Below, piece after piece: positions 12,382 through 24,533 of a stretch of 64,000 bases of DNA (positions are counted from its first letter, which is position 1; the number at the start of each line of letters is the position of its first letter). The stretch lies in the NCBI GenBank assembly GCA_012959525.1, contig DUDB01000051.1, forward strand, positions 122,192-186,191, read 5' to 3'. The translations under genes were made by a program, and so were the position numbers. The notes beneath the pieces are model-generated. The model was not told the origin of the DNA. It saw only the letters and a list, made by a program, of their open reading frames with translations, and did no database searches. Origin of the DNA: Planctomycetota bacterium (GTDB lineage Bacteria > Planctomycetota > UBA1135 > GCA-002686595).

Positions 12382-12409
12382 GGTGATCCTCCCTCTCGCC
12401 CAATTCCGG

Positions 12410-14002
12410 CTAGTGCCGGAAGTGGCGGGCGTCGCTGAACACCATTGGTATTCCGGCATCATTGCAGGCTGAGATGATCTGATCGTCGCGCACCGAGCCC
12501 CCAGGCTCAACCATCGCCACGACGCCCGCATCAATCGCGACCTCGACTCCGTCCGGAAAAGGGAAGAAGGCGTCGGATGCCAAGACCGAGCCCGCACTCC
12601 GGTCCCCGGCCTTGCTGACTGCCAAGCGCACGGAATCCACCCGGCTCATCTGTCCGGCTCCGACCCCGTAGACCGTTCTCGGGCCGGAGAGCACGATAGC
12701 GTTGGACTTGACGTGTTTGGCAATGCGGTTGGCAAAGGCCAGGGCTGCGGCCTGCTCACTGGAAGGGGTGACCTCGGTCACGGCTCGGAACTCAGCTTGG
12801 CCTTCCGCGGTCAGATCCCGCTCCTGGAGCAGGAAGCCACCCACGACCTTCTTGACCTCAACCTCTCGCGAGTTGCGCGAGGAGGGACCGTACTCTCCGC
12901 AGGCGAGCAGGCGCACGCTCTTGCCCCACTTCGGCTTGTGAGTCAGGAGGTCCAGCGCGTCTTCATCGAAAGAAGGTGCGATGATCGCTTCCACAAAGCG
13001 GTTGCCATCCACGAGGAACTGAGCGCTGGCCATGTTCAACGGGCGTGTGAAGGCCAGCACCGAACCAAAGGCTGAGATGGGGTCGCCGGACCAGGCCTCC
13101 TCGAGCGCCGCCTCGATGTCCTCATGCACCGCTGCGCCACACGGGTTGGTGTGCTTAATGACACAGACGAAAGGCTCTTCAAATTCTTTGGCCAGGGCGA
13201 ATGCCGCGTCCAGGTCCACGATGTTGTTGAACGATAGGGCCTTGCCGCCCAGCACCTCCGCGTCCGCCACGTTAGGTTCACCGGCTGCGCCCGTCTTGTA
13301 GAAGGCCGCGCTCTGGTGGGGGTTCTCCCCGTAGCGCAGATCCAAGGTTTTGACCCCGCCCATGCTGAAGCCGCTGGGGAACTCTGAATCTCCCGCGTGA
13401 TCTGCCCCATCTTGCTCGAACAGCCAACAACTGATGGCGCTGTCATAGCGCGCCGTCAGGGCATAGGCCTTGAAAGCCAACTCCGCCCGCAGCTCATCAG
13501 AGAGAGCTCCATCCCGCTTCTGGAGGTCATCCAGCACGCGCCCGTAATCAATGGGGTCGGTGACGATACCCACATGGGCGTGGTTCTTGGCTGCGGAGCG
13601 CACCATGCTCGGTCCACCGATGTCGATCTGTTCGATGGCCTCGGCTCGCGACACGCCCTCTTGGGCTACGGTGGCCTCGAACGGGTAGAGATTGACGACC
13701 ACCAGGTCGATGCCCTGGATGCCATGCTCATCCATCGCCGACACGTGGTCGGGATTGTCGCGCAGCGCCAGGATGCCGCCATGCACCTTGGGGTGAAGGG
13801 TCTTCACTCGACCGTTCATCATCTCCGGGAAGCCGGTGTATTCAGCCACCTCGGTGACGGGAATGCCCGCTTCGGCGAGTACGCGGTGAGTGCCCCCGGT
13901 CGAGAGTAACTCCACTCCCATCTGGCTCAGATTGCGGGCAAAGCCCTCGAGTCCGGTCTTGTCGGAAACGCTCAACAGCGCGCGGCGGATCTTTTGTTGC
14001 AT
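12410..14002 (-). CDS. purH: AICAR transformylase / IMP cyclohydrolase
   Basis: Performs the last two steps of IMP synthesis. The 530 residues match the family length. The N-terminal MGS-like cyclohydrolase domain runs from [18 protein letters not shown] with ELLSTGGT and [16 protein letters not shown]; the transformylase domain follows from about 200, with [10 protein letters not shown]-like [23 protein letters not shown] and [12 protein letters not shown]. The chosen ATG at 14002 has GGAG eight bases upstream; an in-frame extension to 14065 lacks similarity. The 130 bp upstream separate it from the next gene and should contain its promoter. Confidence 0.97.
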   Translation of the reverse strand: MQQKIRRALLSVSDKTGLEGFARNLSQMGVELLSTGGTHRVLAEAGIPVTEVAEYTGFPEMMNGRVKTLHPKVHGGILALRDNPDHVSAMDEHGIQGIDLVVVNLYPFEATVAQEGVSRAEAIEQIDIGGPSMVRSAAKNHAHVGIVTDPIDYGRVLDDLQKRDGALSDELRAELAFKAYALTARYDSAISCWLFEQDGADHAGDSEFPSGFSMGGVKTLDLRYGENPHQSAAFYKTGAAGEPNVADAEVLGGKALSFNNIVDLDAAFALAKEFEEPFVCVIKHTNPCGAAVHEDIEAALEEAWSGDPISAFGSVLAFTRPLNMASAQFLVDGNRFVEAIIAPSFDEDALDLLTHKPKWGKSVRLLACGEYGPSSRNSREVEVKKVVGGFLLQERDLTAEGQAEFRAVTEVTPSSEQAAALAFANRIAKHVKSNAIVLSGPRTVYGVGAGQMSRVDSVRLAVSKAGDRSAGSVLASDAFFPFPDGVEVAIDAGVVAMVEPGGSVRDDQIISACNDAGIPMVFSDARHFRH

Positions 14003-14132
14003 GCTCTCACTCCGGCCCACCCGGGCCTGAAGGATCCTTGGTGAATTAGAAAACGGGCAGGCCATTCTAGCTTCCTGCCTCGCTCAAGACGATGGCAGAG
14101 CGTGTCCAATTGCGGCGAACTCCGGCCGTCCG

Positions 14133-14777
14133 TCAATTGCTCCCTCTTCGAGACGGCCCCTTGGCCCTGCGATGACCCGAGGGGGTCAGAGAGTAGCGCC
14201 GACCCTGAACCTCATGTGCCAGGTCGGCTTGGATCAGCTCAACGAGAATGCGCCGTGCTGCTTGGCGACTCATGCTGGAGGAGCGGGCCACCTCACCCTG
14301 ATCAAGGGGCCCGCTGGCCTGCAGTAGATCGAGTACGCGTGCGGCCTTCTTGTCCAAGTGTGCGCGGGACGGCCCGTCCCCTCGGCGCATGCGATGCAAG
14401 GCCTCCTCTTCCGCAGGACGCGTGGAGGACCCGTCGCGTACGTAGACGCGCCGAGCCCCTTCAACGGTCACCTCAACCGGCCCTGGGCGCGTTGGCTTGA
14501 CTCTGGCCTCCACCAAAATCCGTCCCCCTTCTCGGTGCCGGCGCAGGTTCAGGGTCGGCTGAGGCTCACAGAGTTCGCCCGCCGACCGCATGTCCGCCAT
14601 GACCTGCCTGGGGTCGGCGACCCCGACACGCAGACCATCATCGGTGATGCCCACCCAGAGGTGACCGCCCACTCCGTTGGCGAAAGCCGCAAGGGTAAGG
14701 GCCACGCGTTCCAAGCGTGGCAGGATCTCCTTCCACTCACACTCGGGCCCTTCAGGCGGAATGGAAACGCTACTCAT
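14133..14777 (-). CDS. AlbA/Schlafen-type domain protein with winged helix
   Basis: A 214-residue protein. The N-terminal part (about 12-120) fits the AlbA_2 (Schlafen AAA_4-like) family: EWKEILPRLERVALTLAAFANGVGGHLWVGITDDGLRVGV. The C-terminal part (about 140-200) reads as a winged helix (GPLDQGEVARSSSMSRQAARRILVELIQADLAHEVQGRRYSLT). Proteins of this build are usually called transcriptional regulators, though their ligands are unknown. It starts 12 bp after the DUF255 gene and is probably in its operon. Confidence 0.7.
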   Translation of the reverse strand: MSSVSIPPEGPECEWKEILPRLERVALTLAAFANGVGGHLWVGITDDGLRVGVADPRQVMADMRSAGELCEPQPTLNLRRHREGGRILVEARVKPTRPGPVEVTVEGARRVYVRDGSSTRPAEEEALHRMRRGDGPSRAHLDKKAARVLDLLQASGPLDQGEVARSSSMSRQAARRILVELIQADLAHEVQGRRYSLTPSGHRRAKGPSRRGSN

Positions 14778-14789
14778 GGAGCCTACGGT

Positions 14790-17072
<2,283 letters not shown>

Positions 17073-17159
17073 TTCTGGATAAGCTAGGGTTTGGGGAGGA
17101 CGAGTCCTTGTCACCCAGAGAGGTGAGTTACACTGCAGGGGACCCCCCGGTGACGGACC

Positions 17160-18206
17160 ATGATGATACTACGCTGCGTGCCCCTGATTGCCTTGATCTG
17201 CGCCCCCGGCTTGACCTCCAGCCCGGCGCAGGACCCTGACGGGGGAGAGAGGTGGGCGCGCCCTGGCGTTTTCGAGTTCCGGGTCGCGCCGGGGCCGGAA
17301 CTCTATTACGAAGTCCGATCGCTCGCCGCCCAGCCAGATGCACCTGTGCCCACGGACTTCGCTGAGGCGGTGGCGCAAGTGCGGGAGATTCAGACCTTCC
17401 TGGCGACACCCCTGTCCTGGCCTGTTGTCGACGGCGCATTTACCGCCGTGGACGTCCCTGGACAGTTTGCCATTGGCTTAAGCAATCGTGTCCTGCCCCC
17501 CCCTGAACACATGGCGGAGGGCATCAAGCGCATCCGGGTCGCCAACGCAGCTGCCCGTCTAGCGGCTCATTTGGACACTCTGGCACCCAAGTGGCTAGAG
17601 GAGCACTGGCCCAGCCGTCGGGACGCCCTCGAGGCTCGAGCGCGGGAGTTGACAGAGCTATTTCCGACGGACGTGCAGTGGCGCATGGCCGGGGAGCTGA
17701 ACGAACAGCTTGGAATCAAGTCAACTGACTGGGTTGTACCGGTGAAGCTTGTGAGTCAGTTGGCGGGAGCGCCTAGCGGTTCTTTCCTTGAGGCCAGCGG
17801 AAGCATGGCCAGCTTCCTCGCCACACAGGATCTCGCTCTCTCCATCGTTGCGGAGCATGCCGTGTACGAGATCATGCACAGCCTCAATGCACAGCCCTTC
17901 TACCCTGCCAGCATGCCCGAGACCATGTTGAAGAAGTTCCGCAAGGCAAAGATCGAGGTCGGCCTTGGCAACGCCGCCCGCAACAAGCTCATGCGACTCT
18001 GCGCGGCGAACCTGATGCGCCAGTTTGTGGATCCCAGTCATTCCGACGCCGGGTTGGCCACAGGGGACTACACGCGCAGGCCCAAGCTTCACGCCCTCGA
18101 AGAGAGTCTCTGGGTCCAGTTCTGTGCGGGTGACATTCTGCGTCCGGAATTGGTGGACACCCTGTGCCTTGCTCTCGGTAGCGGCTGGGACGAGAAGCGG
18201 CCCTAG
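17160..18206 (+). CDS. secreted protein of unknown function
   Basis: A 348-residue protein with a clear signal peptide ([24 protein letters not shown]). The mature part is mostly helical with no family that I recognise. It has a region [11 protein letters not shown] at about 239-249 that superficially resembles a zinc-protease helix but does not match HExxH. The gene diverges from the DUF255 gene. Its TAG stop overlaps the prfB stop through the palindrome CTAG at 18203-18206. Confidence 0.7.
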   Translation: MMILRCVPLIALICAPGLTSSPAQDPDGGERWARPGVFEFRVAPGPELYYEVRSLAAQPDAPVPTDFAEAVAQVREIQTFLATPLSWPVVDGAFTAVDVPGQFAIGLSNRVLPPPEHMAEGIKRIRVANAAARLAAHLDTLAPKWLEEHWPSRRDALEARARELTELFPTDVQWRMAGELNEQLGIKSTDWVVPVKLVSQLAGAPSGSFLEASGSMASFLATQDLALSIVAEHAVYEIMHSLNAQPFYPASMPETMLKKFRKAKIEVGLGNAARNKLMRLCAANLMRQFVDPSHSDAGLATGDYTRRPKLHALEESLWVQFCAGDILRPELVDTLCLALGSGWDEKRP

Positions 18207-19304
18207 CGCCTACTTTTCAGATAGGCCTCGATAAAGGGGTCAATCTCCCCGTCCAGCACGGCCTGCACGTTGCCGTTGTCCACGTTGGTGCGATGGTCTT
18301 TCACCATCTGGTAGGGATTGAGAACGTACGAGCGGATCTGGCTGCCCCAGGCAATCTCCCCCTTCTCGCCATAGAGCTTGGCCATTTCCGCATCTCTCTT
18401 ACTCTCTTCTAGGGCGATCAACTTCGCCTGGAGGAGCTTCAAGGCGGTGGCTCTGTTCTTGTGCTGGCTGCGCTCATTCTGGCAGCGCACAACAACGCCG
18501 GTCGGAATGTGAGTCATGCGCACAGCGGACTCGGTCTTGTTCACGTGCTGGCCGCCAGCACCACCGGCGCGCATGGTGTCCACCTTGAGGTCCACATCCT
18601 TGATCTCGATCTGGATGCTGTCGTCCAGTTCGGGCGTCACATCCACCGAGGCAAACGCCGTTTGCCGCCGAGCCTGAGCATCAAACGGACTGATGCGCAC
18701 GAGACGGTGCACGCCGGATTCAGCTTTCAGATAGCCGAAGGCAAAAAGGCCGCTGATACGCAGAGTCGCGTGCCGGATTCCGCCCTGGGTCTCCTCCTGC
18801 ACCTCAATGCCCTCCACGTCAAACTCGCGCGCCTCTCCCCAACGCGTGTACATTCGCATCAGCATGGCTGCCCAGTCGCAGGCATCGATCCCGCCCGCTC
18901 CGGCGCTGACTTGCAGGAATGCTCCGGCGCGATCGTTGGGCCCTCCAAGCATGACCTGGAACTCGAGCTTCTCGATCAACGTCAGGACCCCGCTGAGGGC
19001 CGCCTTGATGTCGTCGAGCACCTCGTCTTCGCCCGCCTCCGCACCCATCTCCGCGAGAACGTCCACCTCTTCTAGGCTGCCCTCAAGCTCTCGAATGGGA
19101 TCCACGACCGCGCGCGCCACCTTCATCTCTGCCACAAGGGCCTGACCTTTGGCTGGATCGTTCCAGAAATCCGGGTCGTTTTGGGCCTCTTCGATTTCCT
19201 CGAAGCGAACTAGGTGCTTGGGGTAGTCAAAGACTCTCCTGCAGTTGGTTAAACCGACTGCGGAGCTCCTTGGCGATATCCAGCTGATCTTCTAGTGCAC
19301 CCAT
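18203..19304 (-). CDS. prfB: peptide chain release factor 2, programmed +1 frameshift
   Basis: RF2 reads UAA and UGA. Translation starts at the ATG at 19304 (MGALEDQLDIAKELRSRFNQLQESL) and meets an in-frame TGA at 19227-19229. A +1 slip at CTT-TGA-C continues as DYPKHLVRFEEIEEAQNDPDFWND, giving about 366 residues, the normal RF2 length. The SPF tripeptide is in RLVRISPFDAQARRQ and the catalytic GGQ in GAGGQHVNKTESAVR. The shift makes RF2 level self-controlling: low RF2 leads to more frameshifting and more RF2. Calling the 310-residue downstream frame alone would truncate the protein. It converges on a secreted-protein gene with shared CTAG stops. Confidence 0.97.
19226..19240 (-). promoter_or_regulatory. 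prfB +1 recoding signal
   Basis: On the minus strand: an internal Shine-Dalgarno AGGAG (19240-19236), a three-base spacer, the slippery CTT (19232-19230), TGA and then C. The order, the spacing and the C after TGA are those of the classical RF2 frameshift site. Confidence 0.95.
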
Positions 19305-19390
19305 GGGTGATCATTCTAGCGGGCGGAACTTGGCAGGGAAGTCCTCACACCACCTTGCTTGTAAATCGGGGGCGGGATACAAGTCCGGGC

Positions 19391-20089
19391 GTGCAGATCG
19401 AATTGCCCACGATTGAGGGACTCCTCGTGCGGCGCTATAAGCGCTTTCTGACGGACGTGAAGGGCCCGGATGGCGAAGTCCTCGTGGCCCATTGCCCCAA
19501 TACCGGCTCCCTCAAGGGCTGCCTGGAGGAAGGTGCGCGGGTTGTCTTGCGCGACAGCCAAGACCCGAAACGCAAGCTGCGCTACACGTTTCAGAGCATC
19601 GAGGTGAACGGCTCGTGGGTAAACGTCGACACGGGCCTACCCAATGCTCTGGTGACCGAGGCCATCCAAGAGGGGCTGATTGAGAGTCTGGCCGGGTATG
19701 ACTCGATTCGCCGTGAGGTGAAGTACGGCAAGGCTTCACGTATAGACGTCTTGCTGGAGCGTAACAGCGGGGAGCGCTGTTACGTTGAGGTGAAGAGCAC
19801 GACCATGGCGGAGGGCTCACAGGCACGGTTCCCCGATGCGGTCACCTCTCGGGGTCTCAAGCACCTCTTCGAATTGCGCGACATGGTGCGCGAGGGCCAC
19901 CGAGCCGTGATCTTCTTTTGTGTCTCGCGCAGTGACGTCACCACGTTTGCTCCCGCAGATGACATCGATCCGGCCTACGGCAAGGCCCTGCGCGAAGTGG
20001 TTGCCGAGGGTGTGGAGGCCATGGCCTGGTCCACCCATGTGGAACCGCGTCGCTTCGATCTCCTCAAACCCCTGACGATCGAGCTCTGA
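19391..20089 (+). CDS. sfsA: SfsA family DNA-binding/sugar fermentation stimulation protein
   Basis: From the GTG at 19391 it is 232 residues, close to E. coli SfsA. It shows the conserved stretches LLVRRYKRFLTDVKGPDGEVLVAHCPNTGSLKGCL and, further on, SRIDVLLE and CYVEVKSTTM, which form a nuclease-like core (D/ExK) in this family. The biological role is unclear: described as DNA-binding and linked to maltose use in E. coli. An in-frame extension to 19295 would overlap the prfB start and has no family similarity, so I used the later start. Confidence 0.9.
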   Translation: MQIELPTIEGLLVRRYKRFLTDVKGPDGEVLVAHCPNTGSLKGCLEEGARVVLRDSQDPKRKLRYTFQSIEVNGSWVNVDTGLPNALVTEAIQEGLIESLAGYDSIRREVKYGKASRIDVLLERNSGERCYVEVKSTTMAEGSQARFPDAVTSRGLKHLFELRDMVREGHRAVIFFCVSRSDVTTFAPADDIDPAYGKALREVVAEGVEAMAWSTHVEPRRFDLLKPLTIEL

Positions 20090-20098
20090 GAGTTCGGC

Positions 20099-21190
20099 CT
20101 ACAGCGAGACGTATGTCTCGCCTTCTTCCCCGCCCACCGGGTACTGGGGCCCGCCAGGACCACCGACAGCACGCCACGGATCCGGTTGTTGTGCTGGTCG
20201 ACGCACGATTTCTTGGCTGACCTTCACGCTCGCGTGGTAGCGCGCGCCACGTAGGATCTCGCGCACCATCAGGCCCACCAAGCCAACCACGAGCATGGCT
20301 ACGACAACCCCCTGCGAGGGGCTTCCTTCGAGCACATCCTCGAGGCTCCGGGTCACCCAACCCAACAGAAGGGTGACCAAGACCAGCTCCACAAGGAAGA
20401 TCGACATCAGGGGGCGCAGCGTCTTGATCGGGTGGAACAGGATGGCAAAGCCCGTCAGAAAACCCGCCTTGAGGACGGACGACCCATCAAGAAGTGCCAT
20501 CCGGGTTCTTGCAAAAGTACCCCATGCCAGGATCAGGGCAAAGCCTGCCGCGTGGCTCCCATCACGGAGCCACTCCAGTCGTCGCATGCCCCACTCTGAA
20601 CTTTGGTTCTCGAGGTTCTTCCAGTCAGAATCAGGGACGTCAAAAATCCCGCCCAGCACGTACTCATCCCACAGGTGCCCGTAGATCAACCTCTGCCAGA
20701 GAGCGAGGAGCACAGTAGACAGCAGCAGCAAACGCAAAAAGCGCCAGAAGTAGCGTGCGCCCCCTAGGAAGAACCTGCGCAACGAGTGCCCGTGAGCGCG
20801 CTCCAAGATGACTTGTAACCACCCACCCGCCGCAAACACACCCAGCAGGATGGCAACGAATGCCAAGACCGCGCCAAGATTGGCCGTGGCCTTGTTCAGG
20901 TTGGACAACCCCTCTGCGTGGTCGTGGGTGAAGCTCGCGGTCAGTGAGTACGCGATGTCGTCCCAGGCAAAGGCGTCTCCGGCTTCACTTGCGGTATCGG
21001 GCTGGTAGCGATGGGCCACCGCATCCCTGAACCAGGTGTTCCAAACAACGCCCACCGGTAATGCGGTTAGCGCTATCAGACCCCAGGTAATGAGCCACAG
21101 GGGCGGGCGCTCCGCGACCTTGCGAATCGAACGCAAGAACAGAAGGGGGCCCGTGGGGACCGGCTCGTCAGTCAAATAGGTACGCGCCAT
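20099..21190 (-). CDS. polytopic membrane protein
   Basis: A 363-residue protein from the ATG at 21190 (MARTYLTDEPVPTGPLLF). It has about six hydrophobic segments (about 30-50, 110-135, 155-172, 220-236, 250-270, 285-312) and a Pro/Gly-rich cytoplasmic tail. I recognise no function; the layout is like DUF4013-type membrane proteins. The ATG is 2 bp after the stop of the M1 peptidase gene, so the two form an operon. Confidence 0.75.
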   Translation of the reverse strand: MARTYLTDEPVPTGPLLFLRSIRKVAERPPLWLITWGLIALTALPVGVVWNTWFRDAVAHRYQPDTASEAGDAFAWDDIAYSLTASFTHDHAEGLSNLNKATANLGAVLAFVAILLGVFAAGGWLQVILERAHGHSLRRFFLGGARYFWRFLRLLLLSTVLLALWQRLIYGHLWDEYVLGGIFDVPDSDWKNLENQSSEWGMRRLEWLRDGSHAAGFALILAWGTFARTRMALLDGSSVLKAGFLTGFAILFHPIKTLRPLMSIFLVELVLVTLLLGWVTRSLEDVLEGSPSQGVVVAMLVVGLVGLMVREILRGARYHASVKVSQEIVRRPAQQPDPWRAVGGPGGPQYPVGGEEGETYVSL

Positions 21191-21192
21191 GA

Positions 21193-23601
21193 TCAGCCCC
21201 CCAGGGACGAGTACCAGTGCAGGAGGTGCACGTATTGGGTGAAGGCGCGCTCGGACCAGCGCAGCGGCGCCACCAGGTCCTTGCCCATGTACCACTGATT
21301 GTCGGCCATGTTCCCGTCGAGGTAGTAGCGACGCGCAGGATCGATCAGTACGCGTTCGATTCTCTTGGAACCCGGCTCGAGGGGCAGGCGCCACCATGTC
21401 GCTCCCTCCTGCGCCTCCCTGGTCCACTCGAAGGGCTCAATGGCCCCGTCGGTGAAATGCACTTCTATCTCCAGCGGCAAGCGCAGGGTCCCCTTGCGGG
21501 AGATGATCACGTCGTAGATCCAATCCTCTTTGGACTCATCGGATTCCTCGCCTGAAGGGGCGGGATCAGCCGTGGGTTCTGAATCGGGATCAGCCGTGGG
21601 TTCTGAATCGGGGTCGGCGTCTGGTTCCAACTCTGGCTCACCGCCCCCGTGAGCCTCCACGCTCACGAAACCATCAGCGCCCTGCACCATCCCTTTCAAG
21701 ACCGGCATGCGCTCTTGTTCCACATTGACGCCCCAATCCACCGTGGCTGTGCTCTCGAACAAATCGGCGAAGTACCAACCCACGTCCGCGCCGGCACCCT
21801 CATTGAAGGCCGCATAGAAATCCTCCGGATAGGGATGGCGATAGCGCCACTGCGCGGAGTAGTGCCTCATCCCTGCCAGGAATGCCTTGTCTCCCACAAT
21901 CGCCTGGAGGGAGCGCAGGACCACAGCTGGGCGGGGGTAGCTGTTCGTGCGGTAACTGCTGCGGTCGCGGTATTCCCAGGCGTTGGTTGCAACCGGATCC
22001 ACGTCCGCTGCGGCGAGATAGCCGTTGCGATCTGACCATCGGGGGTCCGTTTGATCCTCCGCCAAGGTCAGCAGGGGTTGGTCGCGCCAGAACGAGAGGA
22101 ATGACGTCGGGCTCAAGGGGCTGACGCTCCGGAGTTTGGAGCCCAGATTGATGTGCTGCCCGGTAAGAAATCCTGCCAGCCCCGTCGCCGCAGGGCCAGA
22201 CGCCACGCGCTTACCCCAGACCGGCAAGCCCGAGTATCTGGTCACGCTGCGCTTCTCTTTGTAGACCCGGAACAAGACCTCCGAGTCGGCGTAGGAATTG
22301 AAGCCCTCGTCCAGCCAGGCCGCTTCGTACTCATTGTTGCCGACCAGTCCATACCAGAACTGGTGGCCACACTCGTGAACCGTGACGCTCTCGGGCCGAT
22401 AGGAGGCCTCTTCGGTGAAAAGGCTGGTTCCTGAAGTAAAGAGGGTGGGGTACTCCATCCCGCCCGCCGCGGAGCCGCTGAAGGCTGGGTCGACCACGGT
22501 GACCTGCTCGTAGGGGTATTCCCCAAACCAGATTCCGTAGAAAAACAGGGCCGCCTCCGTAGCCTTGATGTGGCGGTCGGCCTGCCCCTCGTGTTCGGGC
22601 TGCATCAACGCCACAACTCGCACGTCTCGCAGAGTGAGCGTGCCGGGAGCCATCCCCGCGGCGTCCTCTACGCGACTGACCTCTTCCGGGAACAGCTCCT
22701 TCCATTCTTGGAACTGAAAGGTGTGCTTCTTGATGATGTTGTCCGGATCGGCGGTCCAGGCGAACCCGTGTACGCGTGGTCGCGGAGTAGCCCCGCTCGC
22801 AAAGGGGTCGCGATAGCTGCGGTCGCCGTTGGATGGAGCTAGAAACCGAGTGATCACCCTGCCGCCCGCGAGTGTCGCATCACCGCTCTGCACTCCAGAA
22901 GCCCCGATGTGTTCGGCATACTCCTCTGGCAAGTCGAGGGTCACGTCATAACTGCCGAAGTCGCCATAGAACTCTGTGCTCGCGTGGAATTGGTGGCAGT
23001 TCCAACCACGTCCCCCCTCGTAGACACCGAGCTTGGGAAACCAGTGCGCCATCAAGAGGAAGTTGCCGTCCCCTGAAACTCCCGTGCGGCGCCGCACGCG
23101 GGGCAATTGGGCTTTCCATTCGATCTCCATGACCAGCCGTCCGCCCGGAGGAACGACCTCTGGCAGTTTGACCGAGAACACGGTTCGGTCCTCCTCGCGC
23201 CCGTCATCCGGAGCGCGAAAGACCATCGTGTCGACCAACTCGTGCTCACCCACTCGAATCGATGTGACCTCCTGCCAACCCCAGCCTGATTCGATGGGGT
23301 GCCCACGGAGCTCTCCCCGCTCTTCCCAAAGAAGGGTGGAGTGCGTGTTCGAGAATGCGTTGTGGTGCAGATGGAACCAGGCCTCGCCAACCCGATCATC
23401 CGATCGGTTGAGCCACATGAGGGTCTCCCTCCCTTCAAGGGTGCGCGCTTCTGGTTCGACCCGAGCGAAAATCTGATAATCCGCACGGCTGGAACGGTTG
23501 TCCTGAATGATTCCAGGCGTTGCCCAAGCCGTCGCCAGAGTGGTCCATTCGAGGCCACAGACTAGTCCCAGCGCCAATCCATGATAAATGCGCGTACCCA
23601 T
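21193..23601 (-). CDS. M1-family zinc metallopeptidase, exported
   Basis: About 802 residues from the ATG at 23601 (MGTRIYHGLALGLVCGLEWTTLATAWA), a signal-peptide-like start. The gluzincin site is clear: VHECGHQFWYGLVGNNEYEAAWLDEG, giving HExxH plus the distal E, and the upstream GGMEYP is the family's substrate-binding G-x-M-E-N variant. A beta-sandwich N-terminal domain precedes it. Near the C-terminus a Pro/Glu/Asp-rich linker with an exact tandem repeat (positions 21563-21610) sits inside the last domain. It probably trims peptides outside the cytoplasm. A longer open frame upstream to 23880 has no similarity. Confidence 0.88.
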   Translation of the reverse strand: MGTRIYHGLALGLVCGLEWTTLATAWATPGIIQDNRSSRADYQIFARVEPEARTLEGRETLMWLNRSDDRVGEAWFHLHHNAFSNTHSTLLWEERGELRGHPIESGWGWQEVTSIRVGEHELVDTMVFRAPDDGREEDRTVFSVKLPEVVPPGGRLVMEIEWKAQLPRVRRRTGVSGDGNFLLMAHWFPKLGVYEGGRGWNCHQFHASTEFYGDFGSYDVTLDLPEEYAEHIGASGVQSGDATLAGGRVITRFLAPSNGDRSYRDPFASGATPRPRVHGFAWTADPDNIIKKHTFQFQEWKELFPEEVSRVEDAAGMAPGTLTLRDVRVVALMQPEHEGQADRHIKATEAALFFYGIWFGEYPYEQVTVVDPAFSGSAAGGMEYPTLFTSGTSLFTEEASYRPESVTVHECGHQFWYGLVGNNEYEAAWLDEGFNSYADSEVLFRVYKEKRSVTRYSGLPVWGKRVASGPAATGLAGFLTGQHINLGSKLRSVSPLSPTSFLSFWRDQPLLTLAEDQTDPRWSDRNGYLAAADVDPVATNAWEYRDRSSYRTNSYPRPAVVLRSLQAIVGDKAFLAGMRHYSAQWRYRHPYPEDFYAAFNEGAGADVGWYFADLFESTATVDWGVNVEQERMPVLKGMVQGADGFVSVEAHGGGEPELEPDADPDSEPTADPDSEPTADPAPSGEESDESKEDWIYDVIISRKGTLRLPLEIEVHFTDGAIEPFEWTREAQEGATWWRLPLEPGSKRIERVLIDPARRYYLDGNMADNQWYMGKDLVAPLRWSERAFTQYVHLLHWYSSLGG
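21563..21610. repeat. 2 x 24-bp perfect tandem repeat in the M1 peptidase gene
   Basis: Two exact copies of a 24-bp unit, at 21563-21586 and 21587-21610, encode the repeated acidic octapeptide with core DPDSEPTA. A partial third unit follows. The unit length is a multiple of three, so copy-number change would keep the frame. Confidence 0.95.
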
Positions 23602-23680
23602 GATGGAGGCATGATGCGCCCCACCCGCCAGCGGTACAAGAGCGTCATCGCCTATCCGGTCAGGCCCCCCCGAAGGGCCC

Positions 23681-24283
23681 CTAGAGCAGACCGGCGAGTT
23701 GATGCACGGCGAAACGAACGAGCCGCTCAGGACTCTCCAGGATGGACTGGAGACGCAACAGATCATCGCCGTCCGCCCCGCCAGGCAGCTGGGCCTGCCA
23801 CTCCAGGATGCGGTTTTGTGCTTCGCCGTTGGTGGAGTCCACCCAAGCAGTGGCAGACCAAATGGTGAGACCCGTCTCACACGCGATGAGATCCAATCGC
23901 ACCTCCAACGCTTGAGGGGCGCTCATCTTGCTTGAGATCACCTCGGGCACCAAGAGGGCATCAAGGCCCTCCAAGGCCTGGGGTGGGAGGGTCTCCAGGG
24001 GGAATGGGGACCCGCTACGTCTCGTGGTAGACGCCTCAGGACTCAGATCACCGGTATAGGTGGGAGCGATGAGATAGTCCGACGCCTCAAGAAATTCGAT
24101 CCGGATCGCCCGGTCCAAGGCGCGATGGAGGGCGTCGTCATGGAGCCTGATCAGTCCTACGCGACGGATGGAGTAGGTGTGGAAATTGGAGGCGATGGTC
24201 GCGCTTGCCTGTGGCCGAGGATCAGGCGCCATGACGCATCCGCAGAGCAAGACCAGAGCGAGTCCCAGTTTGCGATTGTCCAT
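23681..24283 (-). CDS. putative lipoprotein
   Basis: A 200-residue protein starting at the ATG at 24283 (MDNRKLGLALVLLCGC), with a lipobox LLCGC so that Cys16 would be lipidated. The body (RRVGLIRLHDDALHRALDRAIRIEF ... LLVPEVISSKMSAPQALEVRLDLIACETGLTIWSATAW) resembles the small alpha/beta fold of LpoB, PelC and CsgG-type outer-membrane lipoproteins, though this is only pattern recognition. It lies upstream of the M1 peptidase gene on the same strand, with a gap of 79 bp. Confidence 0.65.
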   Translation of the reverse strand: MDNRKLGLALVLLCGCVMAPDPRPQASATIASNFHTYSIRRVGLIRLHDDALHRALDRAIRIEFLEASDYLIAPTYTGDLSPEASTTRRSGSPFPLETLPPQALEGLDALLVPEVISSKMSAPQALEVRLDLIACETGLTIWSATAWVDSTNGEAQNRILEWQAQLPGGADGDDLLRLQSILESPERLVRFAVHQLAGLL

Positions 24284-24533
24284 GGTTCGAAGGCCTGACC
24301 GGCGGGCCTCTAGCACAAGACTAGCAGAAGGGGCGCGCCGCGAAGGGTGTGGCCTTCAGGCCATGGACCGGGAAAGAAACGCCCAGTGCCCACACCCCCC
24401 AGAGGGCCAAGAAGGTCGATTAGAGAAGGATTTTCCGCTTTTGGCGTCTGGCCCTTCAAGCCCGGAGCGCGAACCGGACGACACACGGGCAAGCGACTCC
24501 CACTCCAAAGCTGCGCCTCAATCAACCTAACCC

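Noticed and set aside
17874-17910. HAVYEIMH in the secreted protein as a zinc-protease site
   Set aside because: It does not match HExxH and no third ligand motif is visible.
19295-19390. Longer sfsA start overlapping prfB
   Set aside because: The extra residues are not conserved, and the first codon lies inside the prfB coding start.
23602-23880. Longer N-terminus for the M1 peptidase
   Set aside because: The extension has no similarity and would place the signal peptide inside the protein.
24288-24300. GGTTCGAA resembling a tRNA T-arm
   Set aside because: No cloverleaf can be formed around it; it lies at the start of the lipoprotein gene.
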